DNA from: Chitinophagaceae bacterium
GTDB taxonomy: Bacteria > Bacteroidota > Bacteroidia > Chitinophagales > Chitinophagaceae
NCBI GenBank assembly: GCA_019745155.1
Contig: JAIETM010000007.1
Span: forward strand, 62,001 to 126,000
DNA: 64,000 nucleotides
Direction: 5' to 3'
Program-made: the position numbers and the translations under genes
Shown: piece after piece, positions 44,022-52,551 of the stretch
Layout: the number at the start of each line of letters is the position of its first letter
Position numbering within the stretch: the first letter of the stretch is position 1
Notes under the pieces: generated by a model
Database searches by the model: none
What the model was told of the DNA's origin: nothing
Seen by the model: only the letters and a program-made list of their open reading frames with translations

Positions 44022-46157
44022 TTACTGTTGGATGAATCGATTAAAGAATTCCATCGTCCTAAGCATTTGATCTATTCGCTGTCGGTTATTACCACTACGC
44101 GTGATTTCATGCGTAGCACCCGGGTGGCGCACATACTCTACTGTTCTACCCAAAACTTTCAGACTCTTGTAGAGCATTTCACTTTGTATTACACCGGTAC
44201 GTAAATCGTTTTCACCATGGAAGATGATGAAAGGTGTTTTGATATTTTCTACATAATTAATGGGCGACTCACGCTCCAGAATGGTTTTGGTAGCAGCATT
44301 CCATGGATAGCCACCAAAATAGTTTGGTACTAAGCGCCAAGCATTACCCTCTCCAAAGAAAGTGCGCAGGTCATACACTCCTCGCTGCGCACAAGCTGCT
44401 TTGAAGCGTTGGTCATGACTGATGATCCACGCAGTTAAATAGCCAGCATAAGAACCACCAGTAACAGCCAGTCTTGCTGTGTCTATAAATCCTTCGCCTA
44501 CAGCTTTATCCAAAGCGGTGAGTACATCATTGGTAGGCCCTGTACCCCAATCATTGATATTACCACGTAGAAAATCCAATCCATAACCACCTGAACCGCG
44601 TGGGTTGCTATATACCACTGCATAACCTTGAGCAGCATAGTATTGAAATTCATGCCACATGCTGGCTTCGCCCGGGCCCCACATCGCCGAAGGCCCACCA
44701 TGAATTTCCAGAATGGCAGGATATTTTTTACCCGCCTGATAGTTGGCCGGCTTCATTACCCAGTACTCCACCGTCATGCCCTTCTCATTCTTGAATGTTC
44801 TTTTCTCCGGCATGCTGAGGATGCGTTCGCTTAGCCAGTCATGATTGAAATTGCTGATGCGCTGATGTTGTTTCAAGCTCAAATCACTCGTATAGAGTTC
44901 TGATGGATTTTCTACCATGATTTTGCTGAAAGCTACCAGATTACCCTTGATATCATAACTACTGATACCACTGTTGTAATCAGTGAGTACTTCTACTTTC
45001 TTATTGCTCAGGTTGGCCTTGCATAAAACTGTTCCGCCGTTTGATTGTGCAGTAAACCAAATGGCTTGTTCATCTGCGCTCCATACCAGATTACCCTTAT
45101 TTCTGTCGAATGGAATCGTCACTATATCCTTTTCAGTACCACCAAGCGGCATAATGGCTAAAGCTGGCACACTTACAAAACCTGTTGGTCCGTATTGAAA
45201 AGCCAACCACTTACCAGATGGTGAAGGTGTGGGGCTGTTATAACTCATGTCTTTTTTGCCCAGCAGTTTTTTCATGCCACTGCCATCTGCCTGTACCAAG
45301 TAAATCTCTGATTCCAAAGAACGATCCGGATGTTCTGTAGGATCAATATCTGTACTCACTAACAGTTGTGCACCATTGCCTGTAAATGCAGCGCCATTGA
45401 AACTGTAGAAGCCATTTGTCAGTGCAGTCGCTTTACTGCCCGGTTTAGCATCCATGATCATGAGGTGACTAAAACTCATCTCATTCGATACAGTCGCTTC
45501 TTCCTGCAAGTTGAGTTTGGTGATGACTTTGGCCTTTCTGTCTTTTTCATTCTGTGCTAGATAAGCACGAATTTCTTCTGTATTACCATCAGGATTTGGG
45601 ATGGCTTTACTAGGCTGCAGGTTGCTATTATTGGTAAAGCCTGGCTTTTCATAAGGCCATTCTGGCATTTTGCCGCCGGGGTTGAAAACAGGGTCTGTGA
45701 TGAGTTCTGCGAGCGGAATATTGACACTGAATACAATCTTGCTGCCATCGGGCGACCATTTAGGCTGGCCGGCTCCATATTTAGATTGCGTAAGCTGTAC
45801 GGGTTCACCTCCATCTAAATTCAGCAGAAAGATTTGTGGTCTACCTTCTGCAGCACGCACAAAAGCCAGTTGTTTGCCATCGGGCGACCAGGCTGCTTGT
45901 CCGCCACCACCGCTGGTAAGCTGTCGGCTGCTGCCATTGGCATAGAGCCAGAGTTGGTTGTTATATCGGTATTCCCACTTGGTGGCTTCGGGTTCGATGC
46001 TATTGACTGAGTAGAGAATGCGTTGACCATCCGGATGAATACTTACCCCGCTCACCTGCTTTACTTTCAGCAGGTCAGTCACTTTCATGGGTGATTTTCC
46101 GCTTTGCGCAAACAGACTTAGCGGAATCAGGAAAAAAATGAGAACAAGCTTTTTCAT
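44022..46157 (-). CDS. S9 family (prolyl oligopeptidase-type) peptidase, exported
   Basis: A 711-residue protein with a signal peptide (MKKLVLIFFLIPLSLFAQ), a seven-bladed WD40-like propeller (PD40 repeats such as AAWSPDGKQLAFV and PKWSPDGSKIVFS) and a C-terminal hydrolase domain. The catalytic triad is Ser in GGSYAGYL near residue 565, Asp in HGENDLR and His in HPGATHEI. It degrades peptides in the periplasm or outside. The gene is monocistronic between a terminator and a divergent CMD gene. Confidence 0.93.
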   Translation of the reverse strand: MKKLVLIFFLIPLSLFAQSGKSPMKVTDLLKVKQVSGVSIHPDGQRILYSVNSIEPEATKWEYRYNNQLWLYANGSSRQLTSGGGGQAAWSPDGKQLAFVRAAEGRPQIFLLNLDGGEPVQLTQSKYGAGQPKWSPDGSKIVFSVNIPLAELITDPVFNPGGKMPEWPYEKPGFTNNSNLQPSKAIPNPDGNTEEIRAYLAQNEKDRKAKVITKLNLQEEATVSNEMSFSHLMIMDAKPGSKATALTNGFYSFNGAAFTGNGAQLLVSTDIDPTEHPDRSLESEIYLVQADGSGMKKLLGKKDMSYNSPTPSPSGKWLAFQYGPTGFVSVPALAIMPLGGTEKDIVTIPFDRNKGNLVWSADEQAIWFTAQSNGGTVLCKANLSNKKVEVLTDYNSGISSYDIKGNLVAFSKIMVENPSELYTSDLSLKQHQRISNFNHDWLSERILSMPEKRTFKNEKGMTVEYWVMKPANYQAGKKYPAILEIHGGPSAMWGPGEASMWHEFQYYAAQGYAVVYSNPRGSGGYGLDFLRGNINDWGTGPTNDVLTALDKAVGEGFIDTARLAVTGGSYAGYLTAWIISHDQRFKAACAQRGVYDLRTFFGEGNAWRLVPNYFGGYPWNAATKTILERESPINYVENIKTPFIIFHGENDLRTGVIQSEMLYKSLKVLGRTVEYVRHPGATHEITRSGNNRQRIDQMLRTMEFFNRFIQQ

Positions 46158-46240
46158 GCGTTGTTATTTAGGCATTCAATGTACAAATATTCTGTGCGGG
46201 CACCTTGCCTTTTGTACATTTACACACTAAAAATTTAGCG

Positions 46241-46585
46241 ATGTCTCAATTAGTACAAGAGTTTAACGACTACAGAACGAGAATGAATGAAGTAATTCTC
46301 TCCAAGAATAATCTGGTGATGAAGCGTCTGTGGAATTTGGATACCAATACCTACGATGAAGGTGCTTTGGATAAGAAGACCAAGGAAATGCTGGGCTTGG
46401 TAGCCAGTATGGTGCTGCGTTGCGATGATTGCATCAAATACCACCTGGGTAAATGCCACGAATTAGGCGTGAATACAGATGAAGTGTATGAGATTTTTGC
46501 TGTGGCGAATATTGTGGGTGGAACCATTGTGATTCCGCATACCCGCCGTGCTGCTGAATATTGGGAAGCCCTGCTGCAGGGATGA
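46241..46585 (+). CDS. Carboxymuconolactone decarboxylase/AhpD-like protein
   Basis: A 114-residue protein of the CMD family. The motif LRCDDCIKYHLGKC carries the CxxC pair and His of AhpD-like peroxidase-reductant proteins, so a redox role is more likely than decarboxylation. ATG 46241 (MSQLVQEF) is chosen over TTG 46205. It is divergent from the S9 peptidase and upstream of korB. Confidence 0.85.
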   Translation: MSQLVQEFNDYRTRMNEVILSKNNLVMKRLWNLDTNTYDEGALDKKTKEMLGLVASMVLRCDDCIKYHLGKCHELGVNTDEVYEIFAVANIVGGTIVIPHTRRAAEYWEALLQG

Positions 46586-46670
46586 GAAAAATCATGTTCG
46601 GTAAAAGGATTTTGTTTTTTATTGCAGAATAAGCCCTAAGGGCTAACTTTAAGAACCTAATGTTATCATC

Positions 46671-47708
46671 ATGAGTGCAACTGCTACCGCTACTACGCCC
46701 GTACTAACTGCTAAGGATTTTGCAACTGACCAGGAAGTACGCTGGTGTCCGGGTTGTGGAGATTATTCCATCTTGGCTCAGGTACAAAAAGTAATGCCTA
46801 CACTGGGCATTCCTAAGGAAGATATCGTGATCATCAGCGGTATTGGTTGTAGTAGCCGTTTCCCATACTATATGAATGTGTATGGTATGCACTCTATCCA
46901 TGGTCGCGCAACAGCGATTGCAAGCGGTTTGAAAGCTTGTCGCCCTGAGTTGAGTGTGTGGGTGGTAACCGGTGATGGAGATAGCTTAAGTATTGGTGGT
47001 AATCATACCATTCATTTGCTGAGACGAAATTTCGATATCAATATTTTGCTCTTCAATAACCAGATCTATGGTTTAACCAAGGGGCAATATTCGCCTACTT
47101 CTGAAGAGCATAAGATTACTAAGAGTACACCTTTCGGTAGTATTGATCATCCATTCAATCCATTGGCGCTGGCCATGGGTGCTGATGCCACATTTATTGG
47201 CCGCAGTATGGATCGTGATCCCAAGCACCTTCAGTATATGCTCACGCGTGCACAAAAGCACAAGGGTGCATCTTTCTTAGAGATCTATCAAAACTGCAAC
47301 ATCTTTAATGATGGTGCTTTTGAAGTATTCACAGAGAAAGCCACTAAGCCGGAAGAAACATTATTCCTGGAGCAGGGTAAACCACTCGTATTTGGCGCTA
47401 CACAAAACAAAGGCATTCGCTTAGACGGTTTCAAACCAGTTGTGGTGGAATTGGGTGGCGAGTATAGTGCGGATGATTGCTGGGTGCACGATGAGCATGA
47501 TTACCACAAAGCACAAATCCTGATCCGCATGTTTGATGATCCTTCCAAGCCAGATCATTTCCCCAGACCATTTGGTGTGTTCTATGAAACAGAACGTCCA
47601 TGCTATGAAGAGATGATGCAGTTACAGATTCAGGACATCATTGCTGCAAAAGGCAAAGGTGATTTGGACAAATTACTGCGTGGTCGCGAGGTTTGGGAAA
47701 TCGCTTAA
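46671..47708 (+). CDS. korB: 2-oxoglutarate:ferredoxin oxidoreductase beta subunit
   Basis: A 345-residue thiamine-diphosphate-binding subunit. Cysteines of RWCPGCGDYS and GIGCSSRF bind an Fe-S cluster, and the TPP motif is GDGDSLSIGGN followed by NNQIYGLTKGQ. It oxidatively decarboxylates 2-oxoacids, probably 2-oxoglutarate, with ferredoxin. The alpha subunit normally encoded just before it is absent here: the upstream gene is the CMD protein. A small hairpin (AGCCC/GGGCT, near 46631) lies in the leader. The stop touches the convergent response-regulator stop. Confidence 0.9.
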   Translation: MSATATATTPVLTAKDFATDQEVRWCPGCGDYSILAQVQKVMPTLGIPKEDIVIISGIGCSSRFPYYMNVYGMHSIHGRATAIASGLKACRPELSVWVVTGDGDSLSIGGNHTIHLLRRNFDINILLFNNQIYGLTKGQYSPTSEEHKITKSTPFGSIDHPFNPLALAMGADATFIGRSMDRDPKHLQYMLTRAQKHKGASFLEIYQNCNIFNDGAFEVFTEKATKPEETLFLEQGKPLVFGATQNKGIRLDGFKPVVVELGGEYSADDCWVHDEHDYHKAQILIRMFDDPSKPDHFPRPFGVFYETERPCYEEMMQLQIQDIIAAKGKGDLDKLLRGREVWEIA

Positions 47709-48362
47709 TTAAAGCCTAACCAGCCCTTCTTTAATGGCGTAGGTAACAAAACCTATTCTTGATTTTACCTGTAATTTTTCGCTGCAACTTTCGCGGTAGC
47801 CATCTACTGTGCGAAAGCTCACACACATTTTCTCGGCTATTTCTCGGTAGGATAAATCTGTGCAGCAATGTTGGAGAAATTCAATTTCTCTTTCTGTAAG
47901 CAAGGAATAACCTTCTTCTGGTTCTGACAGCTCTTTCAGGTTGTTGATGAGTTTATTGCCAACAATATCGTTCAGAAAATAACCTTTCTGGTGGATCTCC
48001 GTAATGGCACGATTCAGTTCATAGGGACTGGTGTCCTTGAGCAGATACCCTCTGGCGCCCTTTTTCATGATTCTAAGCACAGCAGATTCGTGATCGATCA
48101 CAGTTAGCACCAGTACTTTGATTTTGGGATAAGCTTTCGCCAGTTTCTCTGTTGCTTCATATCCATTCATACCAGGCATATGAATATCCATTAATACAAT
48201 ATCCGGTAGTGGATGTGTGTGTAGCTTTTTAAATAAGTCTTCGCCATTATTCGCTTCAAACACAATCGTACAATTCCCAAATGCTTCAATAAGATTGACC
48301 AGACCCTTGCGCATCAATGCGTGATCATCTACTAATCCTAACTTAATTTTTTCGCTACTCAT
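47709..48362 (-). CDS. NarL/LuxR-type response regulator
   Basis: A 217-residue two-component regulator. The receiver domain has the acidic pair in DDHALM, phospho-acceptor Asp in VLMDIHMPG near residue 58, and Lys in KKGARGYLLKDT. The LuxR-type helix-turn-helix lies at the C-terminus (TEREIEFLQHCCTDLSYREIAE). Its 5' end overlaps the histidine kinase by 4 bp, so they are cognate partners. Confidence 0.93.
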   Translation of the reverse strand: MSSEKIKLGLVDDHALMRKGLVNLIEAFGNCTIVFEANNGEDLFKKLHTHPLPDIVLMDIHMPGMNGYEATEKLAKAYPKIKVLVLTVIDHESAVLRIMKKGARGYLLKDTSPYELNRAITEIHQKGYFLNDIVGNKLINNLKELSEPEEGYSLLTEREIEFLQHCCTDLSYREIAEKMCVSFRTVDGYRESCSEKLQVKSRIGFVTYAIKEGLVRL

Positions 48363-49075
48363 ACAACTAATTCAATACAAGTTCCTTTGCCCGGTGTGCT
48401 ATTTATTTTTAGTGTAGCACCTAAATAATTTGCCTGTTCTTTTAAATAGTTTAGTCCATTGCCAACTGTAACCAGTTGGATATCGAATCCAATACCATTA
48501 TCCCGCACCAAGAAGTTATGTTGATTGTTAAGGGTTTCAGCCACTACCTGAATACGAGTAGCTTTGGCATGAATGGCTGCATTCAGCAGCATTTCCTCGA
48601 GCAGACTATATAAAATCAGGTTGCTTGATCTTGCTTTTTGTAACAGTCCTTCCGGATCATCAATTGTACAGCAGACCTGAAAATTCTTTCTGATATACTG
48701 TAATTCCATTTCCAGTGCATGCAGTATGCCCACTCCATCAATTTCCTCAGGTTGCATTTTCCTGCTAATACGCCTCAATTCTACAATACCCCTCTCTAAC
48801 AGTTCCTGCATTTGCTGCAGATGGATTTCTTGATGATCCTGATGAAATAAGTGCAGGTTCAGTTTCATCAAGCTTAAATCCTGCGATATCCCATCATGCA
48901 GTTGCCTGCTAATTCTGTTGCAGTAGTGTGTACACAATAGCGCCTTAGCACTAGAAAGCCCGTCAACGGCTTCCTGGCCTGTTTTTGTTGATACAAACTT
49001 TCGTCCGTTCAAAAGCCAGGACAAGGCAATAGCAATTACTGCGCCCAGCACACCTGCCAGAATCAGATTTGTCAT
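48359..49075 (-). CDS. Histidine kinase of the HisKA_3 type
   Basis: A 238-residue kinase with one N-terminal membrane segment, a HisKA_3 dimerisation helix carrying the phospho-His in SRQLHDGISQDLSLMKL, and a HATPase domain (EMLLNAAIHAKA, NGIGFD, GKGTCIELV). It has no periplasmic sensor domain, so the stimulus must be membrane-borne, intracellular or brought by a partner. It precedes the response regulator with a 4-bp overlap. Confidence 0.9.
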   Translation of the reverse strand: MTNLILAGVLGAVIAIALSWLLNGRKFVSTKTGQEAVDGLSSAKALLCTHYCNRISRQLHDGISQDLSLMKLNLHLFHQDHQEIHLQQMQELLERGIVELRRISRKMQPEEIDGVGILHALEMELQYIRKNFQVCCTIDDPEGLLQKARSSNLILYSLLEEMLLNAAIHAKATRIQVVAETLNNQHNFLVRDNGIGFDIQLVTVGNGLNYLKEQANYLGATLKINSTPGKGTCIELVV

Positions 49076-49214
49076 AGGATTGGAAGCAACTGTTGTAATG
49101 CAATTTACTTGCTTGGCTTTAAGCTTAATGGAGATAAGTAACGGTCTTTTACCCCGTTATTTAACGGGTATTTTGAGGAAAAACACCCCCCTGAAAAAAC
49201 GGGAAATTTCCCCC

Positions 49215-49245
49215 TTGACTTGCCCTTCTGGAGCTATTATGTTTG
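49215..49245 (+). promoter_or_regulatory. Promoter of a candidate small RNA
   Basis: TTGA (49215-49218) and TATGTTTG (49238-49245) have the spacing of a Bacteroidota promoter; the second matches TAnnTTTG exactly. The start would fall near 49251. Confidence 0.55.
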
Positions 49246-49249
49246 CATT

Positions 49250-49331
49250 ATTGTTTAAACAGTGAAGGCGAAAAATTTCATTGGGGGTTAAACATAACAA
49301 CTGGCTGCTTTCTAGCAGCTGTTGTTTTTTT
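49250..49331 (+). ncRNA. Candidate small RNA of about 80 nt ending in a terminator
   Basis: The 311-bp gap between the kinase and the TetR gene has a good + strand promoter and, 50 bp later, a terminator: AACAAC and GCTGCT arms pair with AGCAGC and GTTGTT, then a seven-T run. No convincing frame lies between, so a short noncoding RNA is the simplest reading. The region has GTTTAAAC and GGGGGTTAAAC elements. A leader attenuator for tetR/paa genes is the alternative, but tetR has its own promoter downstream. Confidence 0.5.
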
Positions 49332-49357
49332 AGAACTAACAGAAACTTTCTTTTCCG

Positions 49358-49371
49358 CTAACGACCGTTAG
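49358..49371 (+). promoter_or_regulatory. Putative TetR operator of the phenylacetate cluster
   Basis: The perfect dyad CTAACG-AC-CGTTAG lies four bases before the -7 element of the TetR gene, where a bound repressor would block polymerase. It resembles the symmetric sites of PaaR-type TetR proteins in form. Confidence 0.6.
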
Positions 49372-49374
49372 TTT

Positions 49375-49382
49375 TATATTTG
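49375..49382 (+). promoter_or_regulatory. -7 promoter element of the TetR/paa operon, probably leaderless
   Basis: TATATTTG, exact TAnnTTTG, ends 5 bases before the A of ATG 49387. Transcription is expected to start at the ATG itself. Confidence 0.6.
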
Positions 49383-49386
49383 CCCC

Positions 49387-49977
49387 ATGGCAAGAATCAA
49401 GGTTGATGAACATTCCTCCCGCAAAGACATCATTGTCAGCAAAGCAGCTTCGCTGTTCCGGGAGAAGGGCTATAAAGCCACCAGCATGCGCGAGCTAGCT
49501 GATGCCGTTGGGGTAGAAGCGGCCAGTTTGTATAACCACATTCATTCCAAAACAGAGATACTACATGTGATCTGTTTTAATGTGGCCAATCGTTTCATGA
49601 GCCATATGGAATCGATTGAGCTGGAAAATGTTTCAGCCATTGTGAAAGTGGAAAAACTTTTGCGTTTTCATATCAAGGAAATGCTGCACCAATATGAAGA
49701 AGTGTATGTGAGCGACCGTGAGTGGAAGCACCTCACTGATCCATACCTATCCAATTTTCAAAATCAACGCCGCACCTATCGTAAACGCTTTGCAGCAATT
49801 ATTGAAAAAGGTATTGCTGCTGGTGAAATCAAATCTATTGATGCGCCTACTGCTGTATTGATTATGCTGCATGCAGTAAGCGGTATTGAGAGTTGGCATC
49901 GTTCTACAGCAAAGATTAGCGGAAAAGAATTAGAAGAAAATATGGTGACCATCATGGTGGATGGTCTTAGAAAATAA
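49387..49977 (+). CDS. TetR family regulator, likely repressor of the paa genes
   Basis: A 196-residue TetR-type protein: the helix-turn-helix is AASLFREKGYKATSMRELADAVGVEAASLYNHI near residues 18-50, and the C-terminal ligand domain follows. It is 5 bp before paaE and, by position, the counterpart of PaaR, which releases DNA when phenylacetyl-CoA binds. The dyad at 49358 is the probable operator. The ligand is inferred. Confidence 0.88.
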   Translation: MARIKVDEHSSRKDIIVSKAASLFREKGYKATSMRELADAVGVEAASLYNHIHSKTEILHVICFNVANRFMSHMESIELENVSAIVKVEKLLRFHIKEMLHQYEEVYVSDREWKHLTDPYLSNFQNQRRTYRKRFAAIIEKGIAAGEIKSIDAPTAVLIMLHAVSGIESWHRSTAKISGKELEENMVTIMVDGLRK

Positions 49978-49982
49978 TCAGC

Positions 49983-51062
49983 ATGTCTGTTCATTTTGAA
50001 ACCATCCGTGTAAAATCGGTTAGAAAGGAAACGAGTGATTGTGTATCGGTTGCACTGGATATACCTGCTGCATTACAAGCGCAGTATGCTTTTCAGCAAG
50101 GTCAATACCTCACGATCAAAACACAGATCAACGGTGAAGAAGTTAGGAGATCTTATTCTTTGTGCAGTTCGCCTTTGGATAAAGAATGGCGTGTTGCCAT
50201 TAAAAAAGTAGATGGTGGTGTTTTCAGCACCTATGCCAATGAAGTACTGAAAGCCGGTGACACATTGGATGTGATGCCACCCATGGGTAAGTTTTTTACG
50301 CCTATCCAGCCCGAGCAAGCTAAGCAGTATGTCTGCTTTGCAGCAGGTAGTGGTATAACACCTATCTTATCCATTATCAAAACTGTATTGGTGGCTGAGC
50401 CGATGAGTCAGGTGATTTTGGTCTACGGCAATCGCAGCAAAGCTTCGATCATCTTCAAAGAGCAATTAGAAGCTTTGAAGAATAAATACATGGAAAGATT
50501 CAGTCTCATTCATGTATTGAGCAGAGAAAAAATGGATGCACCCATTCAATCGGGCAGGATTACTGCAGACAAATGTGCAGCGCTTTCATCGAGCCTGATC
50601 AAATTGGATAAAGCAGATGCATTTTTCATTTGCGGTCCGGAAGAAATGACACTCGCGGTGCGCGATTATTTGAAAGCGCAGTCAGTTGATCCGAAGAAAA
50701 TACACGTCGAATTATTTACCACGGCAGGCGCTAGAGCCAAGCAGCATCAGGCACTCAAACAGCAATCCGATAATGCTCCGGCTAGTAAGATCATCGTGAA
50801 ACTTGACGGCCGGAGCTTCGATTTCAAACTGCCTTTTGAAGGGGATAGTATTTTGGATGCGGCTTTGAAACAGGGCGCTGATCTGCCCTTTGCCTGTAAG
50901 GGTGGGGTTTGCTGTACCTGCAAAGCCAAACTCATTGAAGGCGAAGTGGATATGGACGTGAACTATGGATTGGAACCAGAGGAGATTGAGCAAGGTTTTA
51001 TTCTAACCTGTCAGAGTCACCCACGCACAGAACAAGTGGTTGTAGACTACGACTATCGTTAA
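49983..51062 (+). CDS. paaE: Phenylacetyl-CoA epoxidase reductase subunit
   Basis: A 359-residue flavoprotein reductase: FAD-binding domain with RRSYSLCSS (residues ~50-60), NAD(P)H domain with FAAGSGITP near residue 120, and a C-terminal [2Fe-2S] plant-type ferredoxin with CKGGVCCTCKAKL and the later LTCQSHP. It delivers electrons from NADPH to the diiron subunit PaaA. In this cluster it precedes paaA instead of following paaD. It lies 5 bp after tetR. Confidence 0.94.
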   Translation: MSVHFETIRVKSVRKETSDCVSVALDIPAALQAQYAFQQGQYLTIKTQINGEEVRRSYSLCSSPLDKEWRVAIKKVDGGVFSTYANEVLKAGDTLDVMPPMGKFFTPIQPEQAKQYVCFAAGSGITPILSIIKTVLVAEPMSQVILVYGNRSKASIIFKEQLEALKNKYMERFSLIHVLSREKMDAPIQSGRITADKCAALSSSLIKLDKADAFFICGPEEMTLAVRDYLKAQSVDPKKIHVELFTTAGARAKQHQALKQQSDNAPASKIIVKLDGRSFDFKLPFEGDSILDAALKQGADLPFACKGGVCCTCKAKLIEGEVDMDVNYGLEPEEIEQGFILTCQSHPRTEQVVVDYDYR

Positions 51063-51113
51063 GCTAACAATTGGTAGCTTTTCTTGTTAATTTTGAATAC
51101 CCAATCATTTGAT

Positions 51114-52061
51114 ATGAATACCATTGATCTGGAGAAGCAATTTCAAGACAAAATTGATCGTGAGATCCGCATCGAGCCGCGCGATTGGATGCCGGAGAAA
51201 TACCGTCAGACCCTGATCCGTCAGATTAGTCAGCACGCCCACAGTGAAATCGTCGGTATGCTGCCTGAGGGTAATTGGATTACCCGCGCCCCATCATTGC
51301 GCCGCAAAGCCATTTTGCTGGCCAAAGTGCAGGATGAGGGTGGTCATGGATTATATCTCTACAGTGCCGCAGAAACATTGGGTATTACCCGTGATCAGAT
51401 GTATGAGCAATTGCATTCAGGCAAAGCCAAATATTCTTCCATCTTCAATTATCCAACACTCACTTGGGCCGATATGGGTGCGATTGGTTGGTTGGTAGAT
51501 GGTGCAGCCATCATGAACCAAGTGCCTTTGTGCAGAGCCAGTTATGGTCCTTACGCCAGAGCCATGGTGCGCATTTGTAAGGAAGAAAGCTTTCACCAGC
51601 GTCAAGGGTTTGAATTATTACTCAGCCTCAGCAAAGGCAATGAAGCACAACGCAAGATGTGTCAGGATGCTATTAACCGTTGGTGGTGGCCTAGCATCAT
51701 GATGTTTGGCCCAACAGACGATGCAAGCCCTAACAGTGAGCAAAGCATGCGCTGGAAGATCAAGCGTTTCAGCAATGATGAACTGCGTCAGAAATTTGTA
51801 GACATGATTGCTGAGCAAGTGAAAATCTTGGGCATGACTTTACCTGATCCGGATTTGAAATGGAATGAAGCAAGAGGTCATTATGATTTTGGTGCGATCA
51901 ATTGGGAAGAGTTCTGGCAGGTGATTAGCGGTAATGGTCCTTGCAACAAACAAAGATTAGATACACGCCGCAAAGCATGGGAAGATGGTGCTTGGGTAAG
52001 AGAAGCTGCTGCAGCACACGCAGCGAAAAAAGCAGCACGTGCGCAACAGCACGCTGCATAA
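51114..52061 (+). CDS. paaA: Phenylacetyl-CoA 1,2-epoxidase catalytic subunit
   Basis: A 315-residue ferritin-like diiron oxygenase that epoxidises the ring of phenylacetyl-CoA. Diiron ligands are visible in KVQDEGGH (E..H) and [10 protein letters not shown] (EE..H), near residues 70 and 150. The [13 protein letters not shown]-like region [11 protein letters not shown] is typical of PaaA. ATG 51114 is preferred over the upstream TTG. The C-terminus is alanine-rich. Confidence 0.94.
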   Translation: MNTIDLEKQFQDKIDREIRIEPRDWMPEKYRQTLIRQISQHAHSEIVGMLPEGNWITRAPSLRRKAILLAKVQDEGGHGLYLYSAAETLGITRDQMYEQLHSGKAKYSSIFNYPTLTWADMGAIGWLVDGAAIMNQVPLCRASYGPYARAMVRICKEESFHQRQGFELLLSLSKGNEAQRKMCQDAINRWWWPSIMMFGPTDDASPNSEQSMRWKIKRFSNDELRQKFVDMIAEQVKILGMTLPDPDLKWNEARGHYDFGAINWEEFWQVISGNGPCNKQRLDTRRKAWEDGAWVREAAAAHAAKKAARAQQHAA

Positions 52062-52073
52062 AACAGATTGATT

Positions 52074-52439
52074 ATGAAACAATATATCCGCAAATATTTC
52101 TATGGTGATTATGGCGAAGGCCGTAATGGTGCTGCTGATATCAGTACTGGTCAGGCTAAGCAGGAATGGCCTTTGTGGGAAGTGTTTATCCGCAGCAGAC
52201 AAGGTTTGGACCACAAACATGTGGGCAGCTTACATGCAGCCGATGCGCAAATGGCGATTGAAAATGCTCGTGATGTTTATACACGTAGAATGGAAGGTGT
52301 GAGCATTTGGGTGGTGGAGAGCAAACACATTCATGCATCTAATCCTGATGAAGCAGAAAGTTTCTACGATCCTGCAAATGATAAAGTGTATCGCCATCCC
52401 ACATTCTATGATTTACCGGATGCGGTGAAGCATATGTGA
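52074..52439 (+). CDS. paaB: Phenylacetyl-CoA epoxidase subunit PaaB
   Basis: A 121-residue small structural subunit of the epoxidase, with the family signature WEVFIRSRQGLDHKHVGSLH and YTRRMEGVSIWVV. It bridges the PaaA-PaaC heterodimers in the known complex. ATG 52074 (MKQYIRK) is used. A 112-bp gap with repeats follows before paaC. Confidence 0.93.
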   Translation: MKQYIRKYFYGDYGEGRNGAADISTGQAKQEWPLWEVFIRSRQGLDHKHVGSLHAADAQMAIENARDVYTRRMEGVSIWVVESKHIHASNPDEAESFYDPANDKVYRHPTFYDLPDAVKHM

Positions 52440-52452
52440 GGATAAGGCAAAA

Positions 52453-52525
52453 GGCAAAAGTGATAAGGTAAAAGTGAAAAATTTTACCTACGCTAAAGCT
52501 TCGGTAAACAGGCAAAAGTGATAAG
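52453..52525 (+). repeat. Direct and inverted repeats inside the paa operon
   Basis: GGCAAAAGTGATAAG occurs at 52453-52467 and 52511-52525. Between them GGTAAAA/TTTTACC and TTTACC/GGTAAA form inverted repeats. The block fills the paaB-paaC gap, which is otherwise without function. Confidence 0.6.
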
Positions 52526-52551
52526 CAGGTCAAGAAGCATCTGTACAAAAA

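Noticed and set aside
49080-49265. 61-residue open frame in the gap before TetR
   Set aside because: No plausible start signal or family; it crosses the candidate small RNA promoter.
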